Assembly: GCF_022815605.1 (NCBI RefSeq)
Contig: NZ_JALGRP010000003.1
Coordinates: 1-64,000 of the forward strand
Direction: 5' to 3'
Origin: Microbacterium sp. VKM Ac-2923
GTDB taxonomy: Bacteria > Actinomycetota > Actinomycetes > Actinomycetales > Microbacteriaceae
Length of the DNA: 64,000 nt
Positions 50,179 through 58,724 of the stretch are shown here, piece after piece. Every line of letters begins with the position of its first letter. Position 1 is the first letter of the stretch. Below the pieces are notes generated by a model. It was given only the letters and a program-made list of their open reading frames with translations. It was not told where the DNA came from and did not search any database. Both the position numbers and the translations under genes were made by a program.

Positions 50179-51230
50179 AGTTCGCGCACCTTCTGCCGAC
50201 GGACGATCCAGATGAAGAAGGGGGCACCGATGAGAGCGGTGAGGATGCCGACCTCGACCTCGGTGGGCCGGGCGATGAGACGGCCCACGACGTCGGCCCC
50301 GACGAGCAGCACCCCTCCGCCGAGCGCCGAGAAGGGCACCAGCCAGCGGTGGTCGGTGCCGACGAGCAGGCGGCAGACGTGCGGCACGACGAGACCGACG
50401 AACGCGATGGGACCGGCGACGGCGGTCGCCGCCCCCACGAGGACGACGGCTCCGGGCGAGGCGACCAGGCGCGTGCGCCCCACGTGCTCGCCGAGACCCG
50501 TGGCGACGTCGTCGCCGAGGGCGAGGGAGTTCATCCCGCGCGAACAGAGGACGCACACCAACGCACCCGCGGCGAGCACCGGCAGCACGATCTGCACGCG
50601 CTCCCACGTGGCGCCGCCGATGCCGCCGATCTGCCAGAACCGGAACACCTCGAGCAGGTCGACGCGGGGGAGGAGGATCGCACTCGACAGCGAGCCGAAA
50701 GCCGCGGTGGTGGCCGCCCCGGCGAGGGCGAGCTTGAGGGGAGTGGCCCCCCCGCGTCCGAGCGAACCGACGACATAGACGAACACCGCCGCGACGGCGG
50801 CTCCGACGATCGCGAAGCCCATGAAGCCGAGGGAGCTGGAGAGGCCGAAGAACGCGATACCGGTCACGACCGCGAGAGACGCCCCCGCAGAGACGCCCAG
50901 GATGCCGGGGTCGGCGAGCGGGTTGCGCGTGACGGCCTGCATGGTCAGGCCGGCCATCGCGAGGGCGGCACCGACGACGAGGCCCAGGACCGTCCGCGGG
51001 ATGCGGGCGAGCACGGCGGCTTCTCCGACGCCCGTGCCGCCGCTGAAGGCCGAGACGATCTCGGTGATCGACACGTCGCGCGTGCCGAAGGCGACGGATG
51101 CCGCCGACACCACCACCGCGCCCACCGCGAGGGCCAGCAGCCACGCCAGCCGACGGCCGGCCGACCGCCGCAGGGGAGCGGGGTCGGGCAGCGTCGGGGC
51201 GACGGCGAAGCGGGAGCTCACGGTGGGCAC
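50175..51230 (-). CDS. Iron-siderophore ABC transporter, permease 1
   Basis: A 351-residue FecCD-family permease. After a hydrophilic start comes R-I-P-R-T-V-L-G, then [19 protein letters not shown], the classic coupling region for the ATPase, and V-P-H-V-C-R-L. The start is GTG 51230; GTG 51221 is possible. It follows the binding-protein gene by 13 bases. Confidence 0.92.
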   Translation of the reverse strand: MPTVSSRFAVAPTLPDPAPLRRSAGRRLAWLLALAVGAVVVSAASVAFGTRDVSITEIVSAFSGGTGVGEAAVLARIPRTVLGLVVGAALAMAGLTMQAVTRNPLADPGILGVSAGASLAVVTGIAFFGLSSSLGFMGFAIVGAAVAAVFVYVVGSLGRGGATPLKLALAGAATTAAFGSLSSAILLPRVDLLEVFRFWQIGGIGGATWERVQIVLPVLAAGALVCVLCSRGMNSLALGDDVATGLGEHVGRTRLVASPGAVVLVGAATAVAGPIAFVGLVVPHVCRLLVGTDHRWLVPFSALGGGVLLVGADVVGRLIARPTEVEVGILTALIGAPFFIWIVRRQKVREL

Positions 51231-51243
51231 GGTCGGCGGCGGA

Positions 51244-52266
51244 TCAGCCGAGGGCGCTGTTGAGGAGGTCGAGGTACTTCGACAGGCCCCAGCTGATGGA
51301 CAGCGGCGAGGGGTTCGCCGCGGCAGCGAGAGGCGTGCTGTCCTCGAGGACAGCGATGTGACCGGCGGCGATCGCGGGGACCTTCGACAGCAGCGGGTCA
51401 GCCTGCAGCTGGGCGATGAGCGAACCGTCGGTGGGACCGTAGGTGATCCACAGGCCCACGTCGTCGAAGGCGTCGGCGTTCTCGGCGCTGATCTCCGTGT
51501 AGAAGGCCTCGGTCTCGGCCGAGGCGGTGGTCACCTGCTCGGGGACGGGCATGCCGAACTCGTGAAGGTAGCCGGGCCGGGGGTCGTGAGCGGTGTAGTA
51601 GGTGACGGTGCTCAGGTCGGTCGGGTCGGTGAACGCGAACACCGGCTTGACGTCGGCGAGGGCGGGGTAGGCGTCGAACGCCTCCTGCGACTCGGTCTTG
51701 ATCTGCTCGATGAGGGCCTTGCCCTCGCTCTCGAGACCGAGGCCCTTGGCGTTCAGCTCGATCATCTGGTCCATCGTGGTGCCCCACGCGGCCTCGGGGT
51801 AGGCGACCACCGGGGCGATCTTCGACAGCGTGTCGAAGTCCTCCTGCGTCAGGCCCGAGTACGCGGCCAGGATGACGTCGGGCTGCGTGTCGGCGACGGC
51901 CTCGAAGTCGATCCCGTCGGTCTCGTCGAACAGCACGGGGGTCTCGGCGCCGAGCTCGGTGAGCTTGTCCTCGACCCAGGGGAGCACGCCGTCGCCGTCG
52001 TCATCGCCCCACGTGGCCTTGGCCATGCCGACCGGCACGACGCCGAGGGCGAGGGGAACCTCCTGGTTCGACCACGCCACGGTCGCGACGCGCTCGGGCT
52101 TCTTCTCGATGACGGCCTGGCCGAGGGCACTGTCGACCGTCACGGGGAAGACGTCGTCGGAACCCTGCGCCGCCTCGCCTCCCGGAGTGGCCGAGGTGCC
52201 GGCGCAGCCGGTGAGGACAAGGGCGGAACCGGCGGCGAGGGCCGCCAGAGCGCGGAATCGGGACAC
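51244..52266 (-). CDS. Iron-siderophore substrate-binding lipoprotein
   Basis: A 340-residue extracellular binding protein of the FepB/FhuD class. The signal peptide ends in the lipobox L-T-G-C (Cys21). The mature part shows R-V-A-T-V-A-W-S-N-Q-E-V-P-L-A-L-G, a pattern seen in siderophore-binding proteins. It captures ferric siderophore and delivers it to the permeases. It is the first gene of the operon, and a DtxR-type iron box overlaps its promoter. AGGAGG precedes the ATG. Confidence 0.93.
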   Translation of the reverse strand: MSRFRALAALAAGSALVLTGCAGTSATPGGEAAQGSDDVFPVTVDSALGQAVIEKKPERVATVAWSNQEVPLALGVVPVGMAKATWGDDDGDGVLPWVEDKLTELGAETPVLFDETDGIDFEAVADTQPDVILAAYSGLTQEDFDTLSKIAPVVAYPEAAWGTTMDQMIELNAKGLGLESEGKALIEQIKTESQEAFDAYPALADVKPVFAFTDPTDLSTVTYYTAHDPRPGYLHEFGMPVPEQVTTASAETEAFYTEISAENADAFDDVGLWITYGPTDGSLIAQLQADPLLSKVPAIAAGHIAVLEDSTPLAAAANPSPLSISWGLSKYLDLLNSALG

Positions 52267-52283
52267 GAAGAGCCTCCTGCGTG

Positions 52284-52302
52284 TTAGGTAAGGATTGGCT
52301 TA
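52284..52302 (-). promoter_or_regulatory. DtxR/IdeR-type iron box of the siderophore operon
   Basis: TTAGGTAAGGATTGGCTTA (plus strand) matches the degenerate iron box TWAGGTWAGSCTWACCTWA at 16 of 19 positions by eye. A minus-strand -10 (TAAACT, 52303-52308 reversed) abuts it, so iron-loaded repressor would block transcription. Confidence 0.8.
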
Positions 52303-52485
52303 GTTTAGGTCAGTCATCGGGGTGGAACGCAAACCGGGACGCCGATGCGCCGGAGGAACGTCTCGACGCCGAAGTACCGCGCGCGCCGCGGCGCCGGCGC
52401 CGCCCGCGCCTGCCGTCGGGCGCCGCGGCATCCGCCTTCCCCGCGACCTGACCGCGCTATCGGCGGGTGTTCGGGAAGAGCGACT

Positions 52486-52491
52486 TATACT
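52486..52491 (+). promoter_or_regulatory. -10 element for the ABC-F gene
   Basis: TATACT, with about 49 bases of leader to the GTG at 52547. The leader contains GGCTGGCC-TTATC-GGGCCGG, a possible small hairpin. Confidence 0.5.
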
Positions 52492-52546
52492 GGATGGCTG
52501 GCCTTATCGGGCCGGTTCCCCTTCCCCGACTGAACGGACGTTCGCT

Positions 52547-54145
52547 GTGCTCGCCGTGCACGACCTCGAGATCCGCGTGGGTGCCCGCGTGCTCATGTCC
52601 GACGTGGCGTTCCGCGTCTCCGACGGCGACAAGATCGGCCTCGTCGGGCGCAACGGCGCGGGCAAGACCACGCTGACCAAGGTTCTGGCGGGTGACCTGT
52701 TGCCCTCGAACGGTGGCGTCGACCGCTCGGGCGAACTCGGCTACCTGCCGCAGGATCCCCGCTCGGGCGACCCCGAGATGCTCGCTCGCACGCGCATCCT
52801 CGATGCCCGCGGGCTCGGCTCACTCGCCCTCGGCATGCACCAGGCATCGCTGGCGATGGGTGATGACGACCCCGCCGTGGCCGCGAAGGCGATGAAGAAG
52901 TACGGCAACCTCACCGAGCGCTTCGAAGCGGCGGGCGGGTACGCGGCCGAAGCCGAGGCGGCATCCATCGCCCACAACCTGTCGTTGCCCGACCGCATCC
53001 TGGATCAGCAGCTGAAGACCCTGTCCGGCGGTCAACGCCGGCGCATCGAGCTGGCGCGCATCCTCTTCTCGGACGCGCAGACGATGATCCTCGACGAGCC
53101 GACCAACCACCTCGACGCCGACAGCGTCGTGTGGTTGCGCGAGTTCTTGAAGGGCTACAAGGGCGGGCTCATCGTGATCTCGCACGACGTCGAGCTGGTC
53201 GGCGAGACCGTGAACCGCGTGTTCTACCTGGATGCCAATCGCCAGGTGATCGACATCTACAACATGAACTGGAAGAACTACCTCCGCCAGCGGGTGGCCG
53301 ACGAGGAGCGCCGCAAGAAGGAGCGCGTCAACGTCGAGAAGAAGGCCACCGCCCTGCAGCTGCAGGCCGCGCGCTTCGGCGCCAAGGCCTCGAAGGCCGC
53401 GGCGGCGCACCAGATGGTCGCTCGGGCCGAGAAGATGCTGTCGGGCCTCGACGAGGTGCGTCAGGACGAGCGGGTCGCCAAGCTCCGTTTCCCCAAGCCC
53501 GCGCCGTGCGGCAAGACGCCGCTCATGGCATCCGGTCTCTCGAAGTCGTACGGGTCACTGGAGATCTTCACCGACGTCGACCTCGCCATCGACCGCGGTT
53601 CGCGCGTGGTGATCCTGGGGTTGAACGGCGCCGGCAAGACGACGCTGCTGCGCATCCTCGCGGGTGTCGATCAGCCCGATACCGGGCAGCTCGAGCCCGG
53701 CCACGGGCTCAAGATCGGCTACTACGCGCAGGAGCACGAGAACCTCGACGTGGGTCGCTCGGTGCTCGAGAACATGATGTCGTCGGCCCCCCATATCACC
53801 GCGACCGAGGCCCGCAAGGTGCTGGGCTCCTTCCTGTTCGTGGGCGACGACGTGCTGAAGCCCGCGGGTGTGCTCTCGGGCGGCGAGAAGACGCGTCTGT
53901 CGCTGGCGACGCTGGTGGTGTCGTCGGCCAACATGCTGCTGCTCGACGAGCCGACCAACAACCTCGATCCCGCCTCGCGCGAGGAGATCCTCGGTGCCCT
54001 CTCGCACTACGAGGGCGCGGTCGTGCTCGTGTCGCACGATGAGGGAGCCGTCGAGGCGCTCAACCCCGAGCGCGTCCTCATCCTCCCCGACGGTGTCGAA
54101 GACATCTGGGGGCGCGACTACGCAGACCTGATCACGCTTGCCTGA
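52547..54145 (+). CDS. ABC-F family ATPase
   Basis: A 532-residue cytoplasmic protein with two ABC domains and no membrane part. Walker A motifs are G-R-N-G-A-G-K-T-T (about 34-42) and G-L-N-G-A-G-K-T-T (about 356-364). Signatures are L-S-G-G-Q-R-R-R and L-S-G-G-E-K-T-R, and both Walker B read L-D-E-P-T-N. A charged linker (about 235-305) between the domains is the arm that reaches the ribosomal P-site or exit tunnel in this family. ABC-F proteins regulate translation or protect ribosomes from antibiotics; which applies here is unknown. GTG 52547 is chosen because the product then starts M-L-A-V-H-D-L-E-I-R. The last codons seed a 14-bp array. Confidence 0.9.
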   Translation: MLAVHDLEIRVGARVLMSDVAFRVSDGDKIGLVGRNGAGKTTLTKVLAGDLLPSNGGVDRSGELGYLPQDPRSGDPEMLARTRILDARGLGSLALGMHQASLAMGDDDPAVAAKAMKKYGNLTERFEAAGGYAAEAEAASIAHNLSLPDRILDQQLKTLSGGQRRRIELARILFSDAQTMILDEPTNHLDADSVVWLREFLKGYKGGLIVISHDVELVGETVNRVFYLDANRQVIDIYNMNWKNYLRQRVADEERRKKERVNVEKKATALQLQAARFGAKASKAAAAHQMVARAEKMLSGLDEVRQDERVAKLRFPKPAPCGKTPLMASGLSKSYGSLEIFTDVDLAIDRGSRVVILGLNGAGKTTLLRILAGVDQPDTGQLEPGHGLKIGYYAQEHENLDVGRSVLENMMSSAPHITATEARKVLGSFLFVGDDVLKPAGVLSGGEKTRLSLATLVVSSANMLLLDEPTNNLDPASREEILGALSHYEGAVVLVSHDEGAVEALNPERVLILPDGVEDIWGRDYADLITLA

Positions 54146-54292
54146 TGATGCGCGCCTGATCGGGCTCGTCTGATCGCGCGCGCCTGATCACGATCGTTTG
54201 ATCGAGCGCGCCTGGTCGCGCTCGTCTGACACCGTTCGTCTCATCACGGGCGTCTCCTCACGGGCGCCTCATGACGCTCGCCTGACCCGCTG
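54127..54292. repeat. 14-bp tandem array built on the 3' end of the ABC-F gene (about 12 copies)
   Basis: From 54127 on, CCTGATCACGCTTG and variants follow every 14 bases (54141, 54155, 54169 and so on to 54281). The first unit and the start of the second are the last codons and stop of the ABC-F gene. TGATC recurs in most of the first six units, so units can pair with each other. The later units drift (CCTGGTC, TCTCATC). The following 54293-54414 holds nothing I can identify. Confidence 0.92.
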
Positions 54293-54414
54293 CCTGGTCG
54301 GGCGGTTCCCGGAGCCCGGCGTGATGTCGTCGCCGGGGTGTGGCGCCGGCCCGGATCTGAGCGCGTCACGCGTGCAACGGGCCTCACCGATGCCGCGATG
54401 CGGCATCCGATCTC

Positions 54415-55386
54415 TCAGCGGGCGTCGAGCAGGGCGTCTTCGTCGTCGGCGTCGCGGTCGCGCGGACGTTTGCGGGAGCGGTGCAGAGCGACCGGATCGA
54501 CGCGGCGGCGATCGGTCGGCCGCGCCTCGCGTGCCGGGGTCGGGCTCTCGTCGTCGTCGCCTTCGCTCTCGCCGTCCTCGGCGTCCTCGGCGTCTTCGCG
54601 GCGGAGGCGGCGTTCGTTGACGATCACGTAGCCGATGAAGGCGAAGCCCATGATGGCGAAGAGGATCCACTGGATCGCGTAGGACAGATACGGGCCCGGG
54701 TCGTTGTCGGGGGGAGCGACGGTGAACGGGGCCGTCGCGGGGGCGGGCGTCTCCGACGTCAGCAGCCCGTACGCGCCCTGTTCGAGAGGGCCGGTCTGCT
54801 CGGCGACGAGGCCGAGGTTGATCGTGGGGACCTGGCCCGCCTCCGCGGTGCGTCCCGAGGTGGGAGCTGCCTCTTCGGGCCGCAGACGTACCTGGACGGT
54901 CACGGGGCCCGACGGGGGAGCGGGGATCTCGTCCGGTGCGGCCTGACGTTCACCCGGGGGCAACCAGCCACGGTCGATGAGGAAGGTGCGTCCGTCGTCG
55001 AGCCGGAACGGGACGAGCTGTTCGTACGCGGCGGACCCGCCGTGCGCGCGGTTGCGCACGAGGAGCTGCTCGTCCGCCAGATACCGACCCTCCAGGCGCA
55101 CGGGGCGCCACTCGTCGGCGGGATTCATCGCGGCTCCGGGGGCGAGCAGGTCCCCGAGCGGGACGGGGGCTGCGTCGTAATTGTTCTCGACGAGCTGCAG
55201 CTGCTCGGTGCGCTCGGCGTTGCGCGAGAACTGCCAGTTCGAGAGGAACGCGCACGCGATCGCGAAGAGGATCGCGATGCCGATGTACATCGCCCACCGC
55301 GCGGCGGCGGGGGTCTCGCGCACTGTCGCGGGCGCCCTGTCGGCGACCCGCGCTCCGCGATCGCTCACGTCGTCTGCCCTGGCCAC
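54415..55386 (-). CDS. SURF1 family cytochrome oxidase assembly protein
   Basis: A 323-residue protein of the SURF1/Shy1 family, which helps insert heme A into cytochrome c oxidase. The layout is typical: a membrane helix (about 30-52) with F-L-S-N-W-Q-F-S-R-N-A-E-R after it, an external domain with R-G-W-L-P-P-G, and a second helix (about 235-258). The C-terminal 60 residues are an acidic then Arg-rich cytoplasmic tail. GTG 55386 lies seven bases after TACCCT, so it is probably leaderless. It complements ctaA and ctaB elsewhere in the window. Confidence 0.88.
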   Translation of the reverse strand: MARADDVSDRGARVADRAPATVRETPAAARWAMYIGIAILFAIACAFLSNWQFSRNAERTEQLQLVENNYDAAPVPLGDLLAPGAAMNPADEWRPVRLEGRYLADEQLLVRNRAHGGSAAYEQLVPFRLDDGRTFLIDRGWLPPGERQAAPDEIPAPPSGPVTVQVRLRPEEAAPTSGRTAEAGQVPTINLGLVAEQTGPLEQGAYGLLTSETPAPATAPFTVAPPDNDPGPYLSYAIQWILFAIMGFAFIGYVIVNERRLRREDAEDAEDGESEGDDDESPTPAREARPTDRRRVDPVALHRSRKRPRDRDADDEDALLDAR

Positions 55387-55420
55387 GTCTCCCAGGGTAC
55401 GTCGGTCGGCTGGTTCCCGC

Positions 55421-55693
55421 TCACGCGCGTGGAGAGGAGAGAGCGGCGACCTCGACGGGGAAGTCTCGGGCGCTGAGGAACTCGCGCAGGTACACGACGT
55501 GTTCGTCGCACGCCACCCACGTCTTGCGTCGGTCGGCCGCGTGGATGCGGGGATTGCGCCAGCGGAGGGCCCAGACCGCGTCGTTGCGGCATCCTGCGCG
55601 CGAGCACTCCGTCTGCTCGGCGGGCGTGTGCTCCACGGCGGGCTGCGGCGCGACGGGCGGGTGTTCGACCGGCGGGCGCGCCGGGTCGATCAC
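55421..55693 (-). CDS. Small Cys-containing protein coupled to the DUF3099 gene
   Basis: A 90-residue protein of unknown function. A Pro-rich start is followed by C-S-R-A-G-C and, about 28 residues on, V-A-C-D-E-H, which could bind zinc. A conserved-looking W-A-L-R-W-R-N-P-R-I-H lies between. GTG 55693 overlaps the stop of the DUF3099 gene (GTGA), so the two are translationally coupled. Confidence 0.7.
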   Translation of the reverse strand: MIDPARPPVEHPPVAPQPAVEHTPAEQTECSRAGCRNDAVWALRWRNPRIHAADRRKTWVACDEHVVYLREFLSARDFPVEVAALSSPRA

Positions 55694-56058
55694 GACCGAC
55701 CGTCGCGCGGGGGGTCGATGCGCGGGGTCTCGGCGATCCGGATGACGAGCGGGGCGTCGGGTGAAGACGGGGCCACCGGTGCAGGCCGAGGAGCTTCGAG
55801 CGCGCGTTCCGGGTTGATCGCTTTCGTCTCGGCGGCATCCTGGCCGACGTTCGCCACGATCACGGCGACGTACGGCAGGAAGATGGCGCCCGCGGCGAAG
55901 ACAAAGGTGTACCAGCCGTACGGGGTGACGACGGCCATCGCGATGAAGCACGCGATGCGGATCCCCATCATCAGCATGTACTTGGCGAAACGACCGTCGG
56001 CGTCCTCCCGGGGTGCCTTGGGGAGCGACGTCGCAGACTGGGCGCGGTGTGTCTTCAC
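55690..56058 (-). CDS. DUF3099 membrane protein
   Basis: A 122-residue protein of the actinobacterial DUF3099 family, function unknown. Two membrane helices (about 32-52 and 56-78) with G-I-R-I-A-C-F-I and P-Y-G-W-Y-T-F-V-F-A define the family. The C-terminal tail is Pro/Ala-rich. GTG 56058 gives the expected N-terminus. TACCCT lies nine bases upstream. Confidence 0.78.
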   Translation of the reverse strand: MKTHRAQSATSLPKAPREDADGRFAKYMLMMGIRIACFIAMAVVTPYGWYTFVFAAGAIFLPYVAVIVANVGQDAAETKAINPERALEAPRPAPVAPSSPDAPLVIRIAETPRIDPPRDGRS

Positions 56059-56191
56059 AGTGGTCTCAGGGTACGCCCGTCGACGAGGGGGCCAGCGCGT
56101 TCGGTCGGACGTCTTCTCGACGTCATGACAAGCCGGGCGCGGCAGCGGGCGCCGCCGACATGGCGGCACCCGCTCGTGGTCGCTGCGGAGG

Positions 56192-56860
56192 TCAGGCGCC
56201 GTAACGAGCGCTCGTCCCGCTGGTGGCGGCGATCATGACCGCGATGAAGATGATGAGCAGGATGCCGAGTCCGAGACTGATGTAACCGATGAGCACACCC
56301 GACAGGGCCATGCCGCGGCCGCGTTCCCCCGTGGTCTTGACCTGCTTGAGCGAGATGTGGCCGGTGATGATGCCGACGATCTGCCCGATGAGGGGGATGA
56401 CGAACAACCCGACGAGCGACGAGACGAGCGCCACGATGGCGAGCGGGTTGACGCGCGGAAGAGCGCCGCAGCCGTAGGCGGGCGCTCCGTAGGCCTGTTG
56501 GCCGTAGACCTGCTGACCGTAGGCCGCCCCCGCGTACTGGTCGCTCGCCTGCGGCGCGGAGCCGGATGCCGACGAGTCGTAGGCGGCGGCCGGGTAGGCG
56601 GGCGCGCCGTACGAGGGTGCGGGCGGCGCGGGGTACCCCGTCGACATGGGGTCGGCGCCGGGCGCCGCGGGCGCGCCGTACGCGGGTGCGGGCGGCGCGG
56701 GGTACCCCGCCGAGGCGGAGTCGCTGCGCGGTGCTGCGGGGGCGCCAGAGCCGGGCGCCGGGGGCGCGCTGTCGGCCGACGGGCTCGACGATGCGTCGGG
56801 GCCGGCGGAGTCGGGGGTGTGCCCGTACGGGGAGGGGTCGTTGGTGCGGTCGTCGCTCAC
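56192..56860 (-). CDS. DUF4190 membrane protein with Pro/Ala/Tyr-rich N-terminus
   Basis: A 222-residue protein. The first about 125 residues are low-complexity repeats (Y-P-A-P-P-A-P, Y-G-A-P-A-Y-P, Y-G-Q-Q). The C-terminal part has two membrane helices with the DUF4190 pattern L-A-I-V-A-L-V-S-S-L-V-G and H-I-S-L-K-Q. The role is unknown; similar tails occur in envelope proteins of actinobacteria. The start GTG 56860 follows AAAGG. Confidence 0.75.
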   Translation of the reverse strand: MSDDRTNDPSPYGHTPDSAGPDASSSPSADSAPPAPGSGAPAAPRSDSASAGYPAPPAPAYGAPAAPGADPMSTGYPAPPAPSYGAPAYPAAAYDSSASGSAPQASDQYAGAAYGQQVYGQQAYGAPAYGCGALPRVNPLAIVALVSSLVGLFVIPLIGQIVGIITGHISLKQVKTTGERGRGMALSGVLIGYISLGLGILLIIFIAVMIAATSGTSARYGA

Positions 56861-56974
56861 GGGGTGCCTTTCATCGCGCGGGCTTCCAGCGTTCCAGCGG
56901 CGCTCGGCTCGTGTCAAACCCCGCCGGCGCGCGCCTCGCGGCGACCACCGACATCGGCGCAAGGCGCTGCTCGC

Positions 56975-56980
56975 TAGGCT
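56975..56980 (+). promoter_or_regulatory. -10 element for the fabG-like gene
   Basis: TAGGCT, 38 bases before ATG 57019, which also has AGGAG. Confidence 0.45.
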
Positions 56981-57018
56981 GGGCCGATTACGTCCCCCGC
57001 CCGCACAGGAGTGTCACC

Positions 57019-57729
57019 ATGTCCCAGGACCGCGTCGTCGTCGTCACCGGAGGAAACCGGGGCATTGGTCGTGCCATCGCCGAGCGTTTCGTCGCCGAGG
57101 GATGGAAGGTCGCCGTCACCGCCCGGTCGGGCGAGGGTCCTGAGGGCACGCTCACCGTGCGTGCCGACGTGACGGATGCCGCCGCCGTGGATGTCGCTTT
57201 CTCGCAGGTCGAGAGGGAGTTGGGCCCGATCGCGGTGGTCGTCGCCAACGCCGGTGTCACCAAGGACACCCTGTTGCTGCGCATGAGCGAGGACGACTTC
57301 GACAGCGTCGTGAACACCAACCTCGGCGGAGCGTTCCGCGTCGTCAAGCGCGCATCGAAGGGCATGCTCAAGGCACGCTGGGGTCGTGTCATCCTCATCT
57401 CGAGCGTCGTCGGGCTCTACGGCTCCGCTGGTCAGATCAATTACGCCGCGTCCAAGAGCGCCCTGGTCGGGTTCGCCCGTTCGCTGACGAGGGAACTCGG
57501 TGCCCGCGGCATCACCGCCAACGTCGTTGCGCCCGGGTTCATCGAGACCGAGATGACCGCCGAACTCACCGCCGACACCCAGGCGGAGTACAAGAAGAAC
57601 ATTCCCGCGGGGCGCTTCGCGTCGCCCGGCGAGGTGGCCGGTGTCGTCGCCTGGCTCGCCGGAGACGACGCGGCCTACATCTCCGGTGCGGTCATACCCG
57701 TGGACGGCGGCCTCGGGATGGGGCACTGA
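57019..57729 (+). CDS. fabG: 3-oxoacyl-ACP reductase, FabG-like short-chain dehydrogenase
   Basis: A 236-residue SDR enzyme that probably reduces 3-oxoacyl-ACP with NADPH in fatty-acid synthesis. The cofactor motif is T-G-G-N-R-G-I-G (10-17), N-A-G follows at about 75-77, and the catalytic set is Ser in I-S-S-V-V-G, Tyr and Lys in Y-A-A-S-K. V-A-P-G-F-I-E-T-E-M is typical of FabG. The gene stands alone, so the substrate is not certain. The ATG has AGGAG seven bases upstream. Confidence 0.85.
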   Translation: MSQDRVVVVTGGNRGIGRAIAERFVAEGWKVAVTARSGEGPEGTLTVRADVTDAAAVDVAFSQVERELGPIAVVVANAGVTKDTLLLRMSEDDFDSVVNTNLGGAFRVVKRASKGMLKARWGRVILISSVVGLYGSAGQINYAASKSALVGFARSLTRELGARGITANVVAPGFIETEMTAELTADTQAEYKKNIPAGRFASPGEVAGVVAWLAGDDAAYISGAVIPVDGGLGMGH

Positions 57730-57915
57730 CGTCTCCCCAGAGGTGACCTCGTCCGGCCTGCGGCCGGGGGGCGCCCACGTCTCGGGATGAGTCACCGGAC
57801 TATCTTCGGGGGTGACCTCGTCCGGCCCACGGCCCGGGGTCGCTCGCGTCTCCCCAGAGGTGACCACCTCCGGCCCACGGCCGGGGTCGCTCACGTCTCG
57901 GGATGAGGGACTGAC
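57712..57915. repeat. Degenerate array built on the 3' end of fabG (units of about 69 and 48 bp)
   Basis: CTCGGGATG, from the last codons of fabG (57712), recurs at 57781 and 57897, each time before a GTCAC or ACTGAC-like stretch. GTGACC recurs at 57743, 57812 and 57860. Each unit has CCGGCC-N3-GGCC(C)GG, a hairpin (about 57753, 57823 and 57871). The space 57730-57958 has no other feature. Confidence 0.75.
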
Positions 57916-57958
57916 CTCTCGTCGTCGAAGCCGACCCCCGGCTCCCGGGCGGAAGCGC

Positions 57959-58636
57959 TCACCGAACGGCGGCCGCCAGCTTCGCCGCGAACTCCACGGG
58001 CTGCGAGAACTGCGGCCAGTGGCCTGAACCGAGGCGCACGACGTCGACATCGCGGAGCTGTCCGAACTCATCGGCGTACGCGCTCCAGTCGGCCAGGACA
58101 CGAGGCAGGGATTGCGCATCGAGTTGACCCGACAGGATCGTCACGGGCACGGAGAACCGGCGGGCGTCGCCGAGGGTGAGCGATGAGGTCGGCACCCGGC
58201 CGGGGACGTCGACGACCTGCTCGGCCTCGCGGCGGCGTGTCTCGTCGTCGATGTCGGCGACGTCGTCGTGGTCGAAGAAGTCCCACCCGGGGAAGTGCAC
58301 GACCCCGTCGTCGACGGGGAACTCGGAGATCATCGCCCCGGGGTGGGGGACGATCGTGTCGACGAGGATGACGCGGGCCACCCGATCGGGACGCCGATCG
58401 GTCGCGCCCCACACCACGTTTCCTCCACCGGAATGCCCGACGAGCACGACCGGCTCGGCGAAACGATCGATCTCGGTGACGACGGCGTCGACCCAGTCGT
58501 CGACCACGAGGTCGCCGACGGCGGGACCGGGCATGCTCAGCGGGTACGCTCGGTGCCCCGCGGCCTCGAGGGTGGGGATGACGTCGTCCCATGACGACGC
58601 GGTGAGCCAGAGTCCGGGAACGAGGATGATGTCCAT
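57959..58636 (-). CDS. Alpha/beta hydrolase with a damage-type promoter
   Basis: A 225-residue alpha/beta hydrolase-fold enzyme. The nucleophile elbow is G-H-S-G-G-G (67-72) with Ser69; L-V-P-G-L-W near the N-terminus forms the oxyanion hole, and a late His (G-S-G-H-W) completes the triad. Esterase or other hydrolase activity is likely; the substrate is unknown. It is a single gene whose ATG is six bases from the -10 of a promoter with TGTCGGAG-N8-TACGCT, the same as uvrB. This makes it a candidate member of the damage response. Confidence 0.87.
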   Translation of the reverse strand: MDIILVPGLWLTASSWDDVIPTLEAAGHRAYPLSMPGPAVGDLVVDDWVDAVVTEIDRFAEPVVLVGHSGGGNVVWGATDRRPDRVARVILVDTIVPHPGAMISEFPVDDGVVHFPGWDFFDHDDVADIDDETRRREAEQVVDVPGRVPTSSLTLGDARRFSVPVTILSGQLDAQSLPRVLADWSAYADEFGQLRDVDVVRLGSGHWPQFSQPVEFAAKLAAAVR

Positions 58637-58642
58637 GCGGGG

Positions 58643-58664
58643 AGCGTAGGACGGACCTCCGACA
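58643..58664 (-). promoter_or_regulatory. PafBC-type (RecA-NDp) DNA-damage promoter of the alpha/beta hydrolase gene
   Basis: On the minus strand: TGTCGGAG (58664-58657), eight bases, TACGCT (58648-58643), then six bases to ATG 58636. Octamer and -10 are identical to those of uvrB. Confidence 0.75.
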
Positions 58665-58724
58665 TCGGGAAGAGGGGCTTCTCGCCGACGTCCGCGGCGG
58701 CAGCGGGGATCTCGGATCCCGGGG

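Noticed and set aside
56920..56965. TGTCGGTG on the minus strand upstream of the DUF4190 gene
   Set aside because: The octamer fits the damage motif, but eight bases on the sequence is GAGGCG and not TAnnnT.
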